A stretch of 64,000 bases of DNA from contig NZ_RRCO01000002.1 of the NCBI RefSeq assembly GCF_003862475.1, positions 124,001-188,000 of the forward strand. Reading direction: 5' to 3'. The position numbers and the translations under genes are program-made. Source of the stretch: Lachnoanaerobaculum gingivalis (lineage in GTDB: Bacteria; Bacillota; Clostridia; Lachnospirales; Lachnospiraceae). The notes under the pieces were generated by a model. That model worked only from the letters and a program-made list of their open reading frames with translations, ran no database searches and was not told the DNA's origin. Below are positions 56,659-63,721 of the stretch, piece after piece. Each line of letters opens with the position of its first letter. Position 1 is the first letter of the stretch.

Positions 56659-57084
56659 ATGCAGATATCAAGTAGATTTACAATAGCATTACATATTTTT
56701 GCATGTGTAGAATATTTTAAAGATAAAGAGAAGATAACCAGTGATTTTCTATCAGGAAGTATAAGGTCAAATCCGGTAATTATCAGAAACATTCTTTCTC
56801 AGTTAAAGAAAGCCGGACTTATAAATGTAGTAAGAGGAACCGGAGGTATAGAGATTATAAAAGAGCTGTCTGAGATAACATTTTATGATGTTTATAAGGC
56901 GGTTGAAGCAGTAAAAGAAGACGGACTGTTTCATTTCCATGATGAGCCAAATCTAGCTTGTCCCGTAGGAAAAAATATACATGGAATATTAGACGGTAAG
57001 CTTAGTGAAATACAGGATGCTATGGAAAATAAGATGAAAAGCTATACCCTTTTGGATATTCAAAAGGGTATAAAGGAGATTTAA
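56659..57084 (+). CDS. Rrf2-family transcriptional regulator
   Basis: 141-residue winged-helix regulator. MQISSRFTIALHIFACVEYF and the recognition segment NPVIIRNILSQLKKAGLINVVRGTGG are typical of Rrf2. Only one Cys sits in the sensor loop (NLACPVGKNI) rather than the three needed for an iron-sulfur cluster, so it resembles the non-cluster YwnA-like or thiol-sensing members. It is flanked by its own dyad operator and a terminator. The same dyad lies before the macrodomain and NAD(P)-binding genes, so these are likely targets. Confidence 0.9.
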   Translation: MQISSRFTIALHIFACVEYFKDKEKITSDFLSGSIRSNPVIIRNILSQLKKAGLINVVRGTGGIEIIKELSEITFYDVYKAVEAVKEDGLFHFHDEPNLACPVGKNIHGILDGKLSEIQDAMENKMKSYTLLDIQKGIKEI

Positions 57085-57090
57085 GATTAA

Positions 57091-57117
57091 AAGGTGCTTA
57101 TAAGAGCATCTTTTTTT
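57091..57117 (+). terminator. Rho-independent terminator after rrf2-like gene
   Basis: AAGGTGCT and AGCATCTT pair (one wobble) around TATAAG; seven T bases follow. Confidence 0.85.
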
Positions 57118-57127
57118 AATTAAAGTA

Positions 57128-57161
57128 TTGACAAGTTTGTTGTAATAAATTATATTACAAC
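57128..57161 (+). promoter_or_regulatory. Macrodomain-SirTM promoter with dyad TGTAAT-N7-ATTACA
   Basis: TTGACA (57128-57133), 17-base spacer, TATATT (57151-57156). The dyad GTTGTAATA (57139-57147) and TATTACAAC (57153-57161) lies over the spacer and -10, so a bound protein would block polymerase. The core spacing equals that of the Rrf2 gene dyad. Confidence 0.8.
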
Positions 57162-57196
57162 TATGATAAGTATTAATATTAAATTGCGAGGTAAGT

Positions 57197-57994
57197 ATGA
57201 ATCAAAATGAAAGACTTGATTATCTCATAGATGCTTTTAAAGAAGATTCTGTAGAGTATAAGAACTTAAAAGTACCTGTAGATATAGATGGGAAGAAAAG
57301 AATCCTACGTTCCCTTATGAATATCAGAATGCCAAGGGAAATGAATACTGAGGTATTAAAAATACAAGATGAATATCTTAGAGAAGCAATAAATGAAAAC
57401 GGTATAGTAAATATTTCCGATATAGATAAAGCGGGAGATTCTATTTCTATATGGCAGGGAGATATTACAAGGCTGAAGGTGGATGCAATAGTTAATGCCG
57501 CAAACTCACAGATGCTTGGTTGCTTTATTCCTATGCATAGCTGTATTGATAATTGCATACATACATTTGCCGGTGTGGAGCTTAGAAATGAATGTAACAA
57601 AAAAATGAACAGGCTAAAGATCCGTTATGGGAGAGATTATGAACAACCTACAGCAATTCCTATGCTAACCGATGCTTATAATCTTCCTGCAAAAAAGATT
57701 GTTCATATAGTAGGTCCTATTGTACAGGGGGGACTTAGCAAAAGGAATGAGGAAGATCTTAAAAACTGTTATAAAAACACTTTAGATCTTTGTGTTGAAA
57801 ACGGATTGAGAAGCGTGGCATTTTGCTGCATATCTACCGGAGTATTTCATTTTCCAAATAAAAGAGCAGCCGAAATTGCAATAGCAACTGTAAGAGAATG
57901 GCTGAAAGAAAATCAAGGTAAATTGGACCTTGTAATATTTAATGTATTTAAGGATGAAGATAAGAAGTATTACGAGAAAGAAATTTCAGTATAA
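57197..57994 (+). CDS. Zinc-macrodomain protein-ADP-ribose hydrolase
   Basis: 265-residue hydrolase that removes ADP-ribose from proteins. A helical N-terminus (1-85) precedes the macrodomain: VDAIVNAANSQMLG, then GCFIPMHSCIDNCIHTFAG with Cys109, His114, Cys116, Cys120 and His122 as candidate zinc ligands, and CISTGVFHFPNKRAA for the distal ribose. Macrodomains of this zinc type are known to be paired with SirTM sirtuins and to reverse their modification. SirTM follows 23 bases later. The start follows GCGAGGTAAGT. Confidence 0.9.
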   Translation: MNQNERLDYLIDAFKEDSVEYKNLKVPVDIDGKKRILRSLMNIRMPREMNTEVLKIQDEYLREAINENGIVNISDIDKAGDSISIWQGDITRLKVDAIVNAANSQMLGCFIPMHSCIDNCIHTFAGVELRNECNKKMNRLKIRYGRDYEQPTAIPMLTDAYNLPAKKIVHIVGPIVQGGLSKRNEEDLKNCYKNTLDLCVENGLRSVAFCCISTGVFHFPNKRAAEIAIATVREWLKENQGKLDLVIFNVFKDEDKKYYEKEISV

Positions 57995-58017
57995 ATTTGT
58001 AGAAGGAGGACTGTGCT

Positions 58018-59004
58018 ATGAATAAGATTTTTGATAAAAGACCAAATGGTTATCAAGACTCAATAGCTAAGGGAATAGCTGCGGTACACTATTTTAGAGG
58101 TAGAGCTTCATATGGTAAAGGCAGTAGGGATGATCAGATAAAAAGACTTAAAGAAGAAATAGAAAATGCTGATGCGATTTTGATTGGAGCCGGCGCAGGC
58201 CTCTCCACATCTGCAGGCTTTACTTATTCAGGTGAAAGATTTGATAAGTATTTCTTTGATTTTGCAAAGGCTTTCGGTATAAAAGATATATATTCAGGCG
58301 GTTTTTATCATTTTCCCAAAAAAGAGATATTTTGGGCATGGTGGGCAAGGAGTATTTATTTTAACAGATATGTTGATGCACCAAAACCTGTATATAAGGA
58401 CTTACTTGACTTGGTTAAGGATAAGGACTATTTTGTAATTACCACAAATGTAGACCATCAGTTTCAAAGGGTCGGATTTGATAAGAAAAGACTTTTCTAC
58501 ACTCAGGGAGATTACGGACTTTTTCAAAGTATAAAACCGGATTGTAAAGATACCTTTGATAATAAGGTATGGGTAGAAAAAGCCTTAAAAGCGCAGGGAT
58601 TTATTAAAGATGAGAACGGTATATTTATAGTACCTGATGATAAAGAGATTCTTATGGAAATACCTACCGAGCTGATACCGAAGACTCTGGAAGGTGATGA
58701 TGTGACTACAAATCTTAGAGTTGATGATACTTTTGTAGAAGATGAAGGCTGGCATAATGCTTCATGTAATTATGCTGATTTTATAAGGAGACATGAAAAC
58801 TTGCATATACTCTTTTTGGAACTTGGAGTAGGAGCAAATACTCCTGTAATTATAAAATATCCTTTTTGGCAGATGACATATGACAATAAAAGGTCTGTAT
58901 ATGCATGTTTAAATTATGGAGAAGCTTTCTGTCCTGAGAAGATAAATGATAGAAGTATCTGTATTGACGGGGATATTGGAGAAGTTCTGTCACAGCTTAA
59001 ATAA
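58018..59004 (+). CDS. SirTM-class sirtuin (protein ADP-ribosyltransferase)
   Basis: 328-residue class M sirtuin. Known SirTM proteins transfer ADP-ribose from NAD+ to a lipoylated GcvH-like carrier rather than deacetylate. NAD-binding GAGAGLSTSAGFTYSG (57-72), TTNVDHQF (142-149) and YTQGDYGLFQ, where Gln163 replaces the catalytic His of deacetylases, support the class. No CxxC zinc pair is seen in the segment before TTNLRVDDTF. The usual partner genes for the carrier (gcvH-L) and lipoate ligase (lplA2) are not next to it, so the substrate may be encoded elsewhere or differ. AAGGAGG precedes the ATG. Confidence 0.9.
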   Translation: MNKIFDKRPNGYQDSIAKGIAAVHYFRGRASYGKGSRDDQIKRLKEEIENADAILIGAGAGLSTSAGFTYSGERFDKYFFDFAKAFGIKDIYSGGFYHFPKKEIFWAWWARSIYFNRYVDAPKPVYKDLLDLVKDKDYFVITTNVDHQFQRVGFDKKRLFYTQGDYGLFQSIKPDCKDTFDNKVWVEKALKAQGFIKDENGIFIVPDDKEILMEIPTELIPKTLEGDDVTTNLRVDDTFVEDEGWHNASCNYADFIRRHENLHILFLELGVGANTPVIIKYPFWQMTYDNKRSVYACLNYGEAFCPEKINDRSICIDGDIGEVLSQLK

Positions 59005-59022
59005 AAGTGAATTTTTTGACGT

Positions 59023-59057
59023 GGGCGTTTGACTGTAACTGTTTGACGCCCTTTTTT
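59023..59057 (+). terminator. Rho-independent terminator after SirTM gene
   Basis: GGGCGT at 59023-59028 pairs with ACGCCC at 59046-59051, followed by six T bases. The loop of 17 bases is long. Confidence 0.75.
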
Positions 59058-59115
59058 GATACTCATTCTCACCGGAAAGGAGTGAAAAGCAATAGTTCTA
59101 AGGCATATCTTGGAA

Positions 59116-59151
59116 TTATGTCACGAATAATATACAATATTAGTGACATAA
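59116..59151. repeat. Strong 36-base dyad in intergenic region
   Basis: TTATGTCAC (59116-59124) with GTGACATAA (59143-59151), and inside it TAATAT (59128-59133) with ATATTA (59137-59142), loop ACA. Fifteen paired bases with a small bulge. No U-run follows; it may be an operator or an element end left by a mobile sequence. Confidence 0.55.
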
Positions 59152-59235
59152 CGATAAAAGTGAGATGGAAGCGTAAAGGCTTATATATTGTAAAAATATA
59201 GGGTATATCTTATAATTTATCAAAGGAGGTCGTAA

Positions 59236-59493
59236 GTGCCACCTGAACTGCATGAGGACTTTGGAGAAAAAATTGGCGGCGCAAAGAAAGACCTTTGGAA
59301 AGACCGCGGGTTATATACCGATGATCTGGACGGAATGAACGAGCGCGAAGCCGAAAAGTACGTCAAAAAGGATAATATCTGGAAAAAGCCGGACTATCAG
59401 GACATATCGGAGATTGATCTTCTTTGCATCAGTGCCAATGCCAGGCAAAGCCTATTTGATTGTGTTTCTTGGACACGATCTAATAGGCTTTGA
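59236..59493 (+). pseudogene. 5' fragment of a conjugative-element (LPD-type) gene
   Basis: 85-residue ORF starting with GTG (59236) six bases after AAAGGAGG. Residues 1-57 (DFGEKIGGAKKDLWKDRGLY, MNEREAEKYVKKDNIWKKPDY) resemble a segment found in very large helicase or polyvalent proteins of Firmicute conjugative elements. After about residue 57 the frame runs into an unrelated sequence (ISANARQSLFDCVSWTRSN) and stops. It is therefore a truncated relic. Its base composition is more GC-rich than neighbouring genes, in line with transfer. Confidence 0.6.
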
Positions 59494-59508
59494 CTTTTTT
59501 TGAAACAA

Positions 59509-59583
59509 TGTAATAAAACTGTTGACAACAAAATTCAATAGTGATATATTGAATGCGTCAAAGATGTAATAAAAAAGATTACA
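59509..59583 (+). promoter_or_regulatory. Promoter and dyads of the NAD(P)-binding gene
   Basis: TTGACA (59522-59527), 17-base spacer, TATATT (59545-59550). Three dyads are present: an imperfect TGTAAT-N7-TTGACA at 59509-59527, ATTCAATA-N6-TATTGAAT at 59533-59554 over the -10, and a perfect TGTAAT-N7-ATTACA at 59565-59583 just after it. The last matches the macrodomain operator in sequence and spacing. The leader from here to the ATG is about 135 bases. Confidence 0.75.
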
Positions 59584-59718
59584 ACAAAGAGTTGTCTGAA
59601 ATTATTACTCTACTTTGACAAGACTGAAAAAGTAAAGTTTAGGAACTTACAGTCTAAGAAATCAAAGAAAAACAAGCTTTAGTGTGGAGAGGAAAGTTTC
59701 CTCAGAAAGGAGCCAAAC

Positions 59719-60354
59719 ATGGCAAAGATCGCAGTTGTAGCAGCAAACGGAAAAGCAGCAAAGAAAATCATTACAGAGGCAGTAAACAGAGGTTTCGAAG
59801 TAACGGCATTTGGAAAAGGAGCAGAAAACGATACGGATGCCAAGAACTATATCCAAAAAGATATTATGGAGCTTACAAGAGAGGACTTAAAGGGATATGA
59901 TGCAGTGATAGATGCATTTGGTGCATGGACAGCAGAAACTCTTCCTCTTCATAGCAAGACAACACAGCACTTAGCAGACATTCTCTCCGGTACCGAGGTA
60001 AGACTTTTAATAGTAGGAGGAGCGGGATCTCTTTACGTAAATCCGGAGCATACGATTCGACTGGCTGACGGAAAGGACTTCCCTGAGGATTACAAGCCCA
60101 TTGCACAGGCCATGGCAGTAGCACTTTCCAAGCTTAGAGAGAGAAAGGATGTGAAGTGGACTTACATCAGTCCTGCAGCAGATTTTCAGGCAGAAGGAGA
60201 GAGAAGCGGAAAATATATCCTTGCCGGAGAAGAGTTCACCCTAAATCCTGCAGGAGAGTCTGTGATTTCTTATGCAGACTATGCCATTGCCATGGTGGAT
60301 GAAATCGAATCCGGAAAGCATATTCAGGAAAGAATTTCCGTAGTAAGAGCGTAA
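59719..60354 (+). CDS. NAD(P)H-binding Rossmann protein, YwnB/NmrA-like
   Basis: 211-residue Rossmann-fold protein of the atypical SDR, NAD(P)-binding group. The N-terminus MAKIAVVAANGKAAKKII is the dinucleotide loop (a variant of GxxGxxG), followed by YDAVIDAFGAW and RLLIVGGAGSLYV, and TYISPAADF near the catalytic region. In Bacillus subtilis the related YwnB gene is controlled by the neighbouring Rrf2 regulator YwnA, which fits the shared dyads here. Codon use (many GCA, GAG, GGA, more GC) differs from surrounding genes and suggests acquisition. AAAGGAG precedes the ATG. Confidence 0.85.
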   Translation: MAKIAVVAANGKAAKKIITEAVNRGFEVTAFGKGAENDTDAKNYIQKDIMELTREDLKGYDAVIDAFGAWTAETLPLHSKTTQHLADILSGTEVRLLIVGGAGSLYVNPEHTIRLADGKDFPEDYKPIAQAMAVALSKLRERKDVKWTYISPAADFQAEGERSGKYILAGEEFTLNPAGESVISYADYAIAMVDEIESGKHIQERISVVRA

Positions 60355-60412
60355 TAGCGTATGAGTATGGAGTAGGATTAGCGGCTAAATCAGGCATAAT
60401 CCCTATGGATAA

Positions 60413-60432
60413 GCAAGGAAGACCTTGTTTTT
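60413..60432 (+). terminator. Small terminator after the NAD(P)-binding gene
   Basis: CAAGG-AAGA-CCTTG followed by five T bases (60428-60432). A short stem, moderate strength. Confidence 0.65.
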
Positions 60433-60461
60433 GAGAGAAGTTTATTAGACTATAATTATGT

Positions 60462-60473
60462 AATTCTATATTG
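60462..60473. repeat. Left target-site duplication of the IS
   Basis: AATTCTATATTG, repeated exactly at 62219-62230. The next two bases (TA) also match but belong to the IS end on the left. Confidence 0.75.
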
Positions 60474-62218
60474 TAGGTAATTGCGAAACTCGCTGAGCTC
60501 GTTCGCAATCATTATTGTATACAAGGATAAATTTGTGCAAATCACAAATTTCAAGCTAAAAAGTTGATAACTGCAAGATTTGGGCGCACTTTAATAAGCA
60601 TAGTGATTATATAAAGTTGATAAGTCCTAAGCAATTAAAGATTTTAAACTTCTGATATGTTGTCGTTGGTTGATTTTATCAGCAACAACTACAGTTAATA
60701 ACTGTGAGATACCGGCTAGCAGTAAATCGGAATGCAGTGTTTTTTCATTTGTTGTTTTCCGTTTGGCAATGCAGAAACTGTCCTTAAAGTGATTGATTGA
60801 TTTTTCAACATTTACCCTGATCTTATATGTTTCATCCCACTCTTTAGAACCTCGTTCTACTCCGGGATAAGCTCTGAGATTCTTTTCAGGATAAACATAA
60901 ATCATTCTACCGCAGGAAGAAGTTGTACAAGGATTGTCACAGTGACAGACACGCCGTTTGGACTTGTCTTGTCGGTTGTATTTCCATTTCATTTTTGGAC
61001 AAACGAACTTCATTGTAGACAGTTTGCTCCTTAAATGGGATTTACTTCCTTCACGTTTCATCGGAAGCGAAGAATCATGAGGGCAACAGGGAATCCCATT
61101 TTCATTGAATGTATATTTAACATTATCCATTGAGAGATTAACTTTTAAAGGAATAAATGCTTTTTGGAAATTGAAATCTTCAAAAAGTAATTTGTAAATC
61201 TCAATGGTATCAAAGGCTGCATCACCAAGGAATATAGATGGTTTAATGTCTGGATGCCTTGTTTTAAAGTCCTTTAAGGTAGGCAGTAAAGCCTTGGAAT
61301 CAGCAAGTGATTTGTCTTCATCTGGAGACTTTGCTTTCTTTTCAACTACAATGTCAGGATGGGAAGAAAGATAATCCTTGTTGTAGAAATCAATGGAACG
61401 AACAATTCCAAGTCCATTGGTAATAATACCGAACTTGTAAGCGTAGCAGAAATGCCCGTTAATGTACTGCTGTTTAACCTCATGGTTTGATGAAGCTGAT
61501 GTAGGCATAGAAGCGTATGCCACCTTATAAGGGTCATAAGAACTATCAAAATTCATAGATCTTGCATAGGATTTGAGCTGCCTGATAATGCGGTTGGCAT
61601 ATTTAGGATTATTTTCGGTTACATAAGCTTCAATACCTGAAGTATCAAACAAAAGCATAGAAGCAAGGTTGTTATCAATATCCCTACATATCGGTTCAGT
61701 TATATCAACAAGCTTATCAAAAACAGATTGTAAGTCCAATAAAAAATCTTGCTTAAAACGAGTGATTTTAGAGGCATCAGGAACTTTGGTAAAGCCGCAG
61801 AATTCTCTAAGATGTCTGGAATAATGAAGGAAGACCAGTAAAAGAGAATCTGTAGGAATAGAAAACAGGCGTTGAATGATCAAAGCCCAAAGCATAGCAG
61901 TCAAAGGATATTTTCGATTTCTACCTGTGGCTGCATAATAATGATTGTAAAAAGAAAACGGAATAATTTCATCAAGGTCAATGTGATTTTCGAGCAGAGT
62001 AAGAAACTGAGGTTTGTCAGATTCAAAAATATCTTTACAATCTTCAAAAATATCTGCCAAAGAGAGTTGTTTTTGTGATATCATAGTAATGTCTCCTTTA
62101 GGGATGTGGTTTATGGTTTTGTGCAACTCCATTATATCACAGATCTAGAGGAGATTTTTATATTCAGTAACAAAAAAGTGTCGTATTTATACGGCTTTTG
62201 GCGTTTCGCAAACGCCTA
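60474..62218 (-). mobile_element. Insertion sequence, IS1182-like, 1745 bases
   Basis: Bounded by imperfect terminal inverted repeats: left TAGGTAATTGCGAAACTCG and right (complement) TAGGCGTTTGCGAAACGCC, identical in TAGG and TTGCGAAAC. A direct repeat of 12 bases flanks it. Just inside the left end, ATTGCGAA and TTCGCAAT form a subterminal hairpin; the right end GGCGTTT-CGC-AAACGCC is also a hairpin. One full transposase gene lies inside. Family placement rests on the transposase layout and the variable, longer duplication. Confidence 0.8.
60627..62084 (-). CDS. IS1182-type DDE transposase
   Basis: 485-residue transposase that seems intact. The N-terminal DUF772-like region (LLENHIDLDEIIPFSFYNHYY, DASKITRFKQDF) precedes the DDE catalytic core: Asp in LLFDTSGIEAYV, Asp in FLGDAAFDTIEIY and Glu in NVEKSINHFKD. 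A Cys/His-rich insert (CHCDNPCTTSSCG) lies before the last motif. ATG at 62084 follows AAAGGAG; an in-frame ATG at 62132 has no ribosome site. As no frameshift is seen the element may still be active. Confidence 0.88.
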   Translation of the reverse strand: MISQKQLSLADIFEDCKDIFESDKPQFLTLLENHIDLDEIIPFSFYNHYYAATGRNRKYPLTAMLWALIIQRLFSIPTDSLLLVFLHYSRHLREFCGFTKVPDASKITRFKQDFLLDLQSVFDKLVDITEPICRDIDNNLASMLLFDTSGIEAYVTENNPKYANRIIRQLKSYARSMNFDSSYDPYKVAYASMPTSASSNHEVKQQYINGHFCYAYKFGIITNGLGIVRSIDFYNKDYLSSHPDIVVEKKAKSPDEDKSLADSKALLPTLKDFKTRHPDIKPSIFLGDAAFDTIEIYKLLFEDFNFQKAFIPLKVNLSMDNVKYTFNENGIPCCPHDSSLPMKREGSKSHLRSKLSTMKFVCPKMKWKYNRQDKSKRRVCHCDNPCTTSSCGRMIYVYPEKNLRAYPGVERGSKEWDETYKIRVNVEKSINHFKDSFCIAKRKTTNEKTLHSDLLLAGISQLLTVVVADKINQRQHIRSLKSLIA

Positions 62219-62230
62219 AATTCTATATTG
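62219..62230. repeat. Right target-site duplication of the IS
   Basis: AATTCTATATTG, exact copy of 60462-60473. Removing the IS joins the NAD(P)-binding gene's downstream region directly to the decayed SirTM copy. Confidence 0.75.
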
Positions 62231-62250
62231 TATAGAAAGGAGCGGTGCCC

Positions 62251-62999
62251 ATGTTTTTCTTTAATAGTAATACCATACAGCATCCCGGAGAAAATATTCC
62301 ATACGAAGAGCAAGTTCGTAAATTAAAGGAAAAATTCAAAATGCGGAGGCTATTATGCTGGGTTCCGGCTCCGAACTATCTACTGCCGCGGGCGTTACCT
62401 ACAGCGGAGAGCGTTTTCAGAAGTATTTTTTCGACTTTGCCAAAAATATCCTATACAAGATATGTATTCCGGAGGCTTCTTTCCCTTTGAAAGCCCCGAG
62501 GAATTTTGGGCATGGTGGAGTAGAAACATTTACTTTAATCGCTATATTTATATCTATTCGGATGTCTATGGAAACATGAAAAAAATAGTGGAGGGAAAGG
62601 ACTATTTTGTCTTAACCACCAATGTGGGTCATCAGTTTCAAAAAGCAGGCTTTGAAAAAGAAAGACTCTTTTATACACAGGGGGATTTTGGACTTTTCCA
62701 AAGCACCCGCCCCACAGTGGCAAAAACCTACGACAATCAGGAAATCGTGGAGAAGATGCTGGAAGCTTTTATCACTTCCCCGATATGTAAACATTATGGG
62801 GATGGTGGAGCCGTCACATTTGGGTAAATCGGTATATGAAAGCACTGAAAAATATCCTTTTTGGAAGATGACATATGACAATAAAAAGGCAATATATGCA
62901 TGTTTAAATTATGGAGAAGCTTTCTGTCCTGAGAAGATAAATGGTAGAAGTATCTGTATTGACGGGGATATTGGAGAAGTACTTGCCAAATTGAAATAA
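62251..62999 (+). pseudogene. Decayed second SirTM sirtuin copy
   Basis: Homologous to the intact SirTM gene at 58018 but broken. ATG at 62251 follows AAGGAG. A first frameshift occurs at the A-run near 62338 (YEEQVRKLKEKF then MLGSGSELSTAAGVTYSGERF), a second at the A-run near 62450, after which YSGGFFPFESPEEFWAWW and YFVLTTNVGHQFQ are read. TTNVD has become TTNVG. About 80 residues (the region before the last 50) are deleted, and the frame shifts again before YPFWKMTYDNKKA. The final 150 bases (62850-62999) are almost the same as 58855-59004, while the front part is much more diverged, so the pseudogene looks mosaic. Confidence 0.88.
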
Positions 63000-63047
63000 G
63001 CTGATTTATGATATGCATATAAAAATCTATAAGTATAGGTGGTAGTC

Positions 63048-63632
63048 ATGGATATTATAATAAAAGAAGCAAAACCTGAAGATGCTAATAAGCTGATTGA
63101 ATACACAAAGATAGTAGGTGCACAAACCGATAATTTAAGTTTTGGCAAAGAGGGAATAGATGGAACGGTTCAGGAAGAGAAAGAATTTATTAAAAGGATA
63201 AACTCAGATCCTAAATCTGTAATGTACTTTGCGTGGAAGAATGAAGATATAGTCGGATGTGCAAATATAAGCGGTATGAAACGCAGGATGAGCCATAGAG
63301 CAAATTTTGCTGTCAGCGTGGTTAAATCAGAATGGGGAAGTGGAATCGGAAGTGCACTTTTAGAAAAATGTATTTCCTTTGCCAAGGATAACGGAATAGA
63401 AATCATAAACCTTGATACTAGAAGTGATAACTTGCGAGCGATTAGCCTATACAAAAAGTTCGGATTTGTGAAAATCGGCCGGATACCTGCCTTTTCAAAA
63501 ATAAACTGTGAGTATATAGATGCGGATTTGATGTATCTGGACTTGAGAGAGAAAATTAATAATAGAAAAATAGAAGCATTTGAAAGATTAGAGACAATAA
63601 GAAGAGAAAATAAAAAAGAAATTGATTTTTAA
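63048..63632 (+). CDS. GNAT-family N-acetyltransferase
   Basis: 194-residue acetyl-CoA-dependent transferase. The acetyl-CoA loop SEWGSGIGSALLEKC is at about residues 98-112, preceded by the beta-strand FAVSVV, and LDTRSDNLRAISLYKKFGFVKIG is the C-terminal signature. The start at 63048 follows AGGTGG; the in-frame GTG at 63039 overlaps it. Substrate unknown; such proteins may modify amines, peptides or antibiotics. It lies 48 bases after the SirTM relic and has no clear own promoter. Confidence 0.87.
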   Translation: MDIIIKEAKPEDANKLIEYTKIVGAQTDNLSFGKEGIDGTVQEEKEFIKRINSDPKSVMYFAWKNEDIVGCANISGMKRRMSHRANFAVSVVKSEWGSGIGSALLEKCISFAKDNGIEIINLDTRSDNLRAISLYKKFGFVKIGRIPAFSKINCEYIDADLMYLDLREKINNRKIEAFERLETIRRENKKEIDF

Positions 63633-63667
63633 TAAAGAAATAGAGTGGGCAATGAATGAAAAACATC

Positions 63668-63707
63668 AAAAACAGCCTTAATCTCAATAAGTATCAAGGC
63701 TGTTTTT
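63668..63707. terminator. Bidirectional terminator after GNAT gene
   Basis: AAAAACAGCCTT at 63668-63679 pairs with AAGGCTGTTTTT at 63696-63707, so T-runs are present on both strands; it serves the GNAT gene and the convergent permease. Confidence 0.85.
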
Positions 63708-63721
63708 TGTTAAATATTCCT

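Noticed and set aside
59007-59201. 64-codon ORF after the SirTM gene
   Set aside because: It starts in the SirTM terminator, spans a dyad and lacks a ribosome site and any recognisable domain.
59494-59718. CRISPR-like repeat arrangement in the short dyads before the NAD(P)-binding gene
   Set aside because: The dyads differ in sequence and spacing and there are no regular spacers; they fit promoter operators instead.
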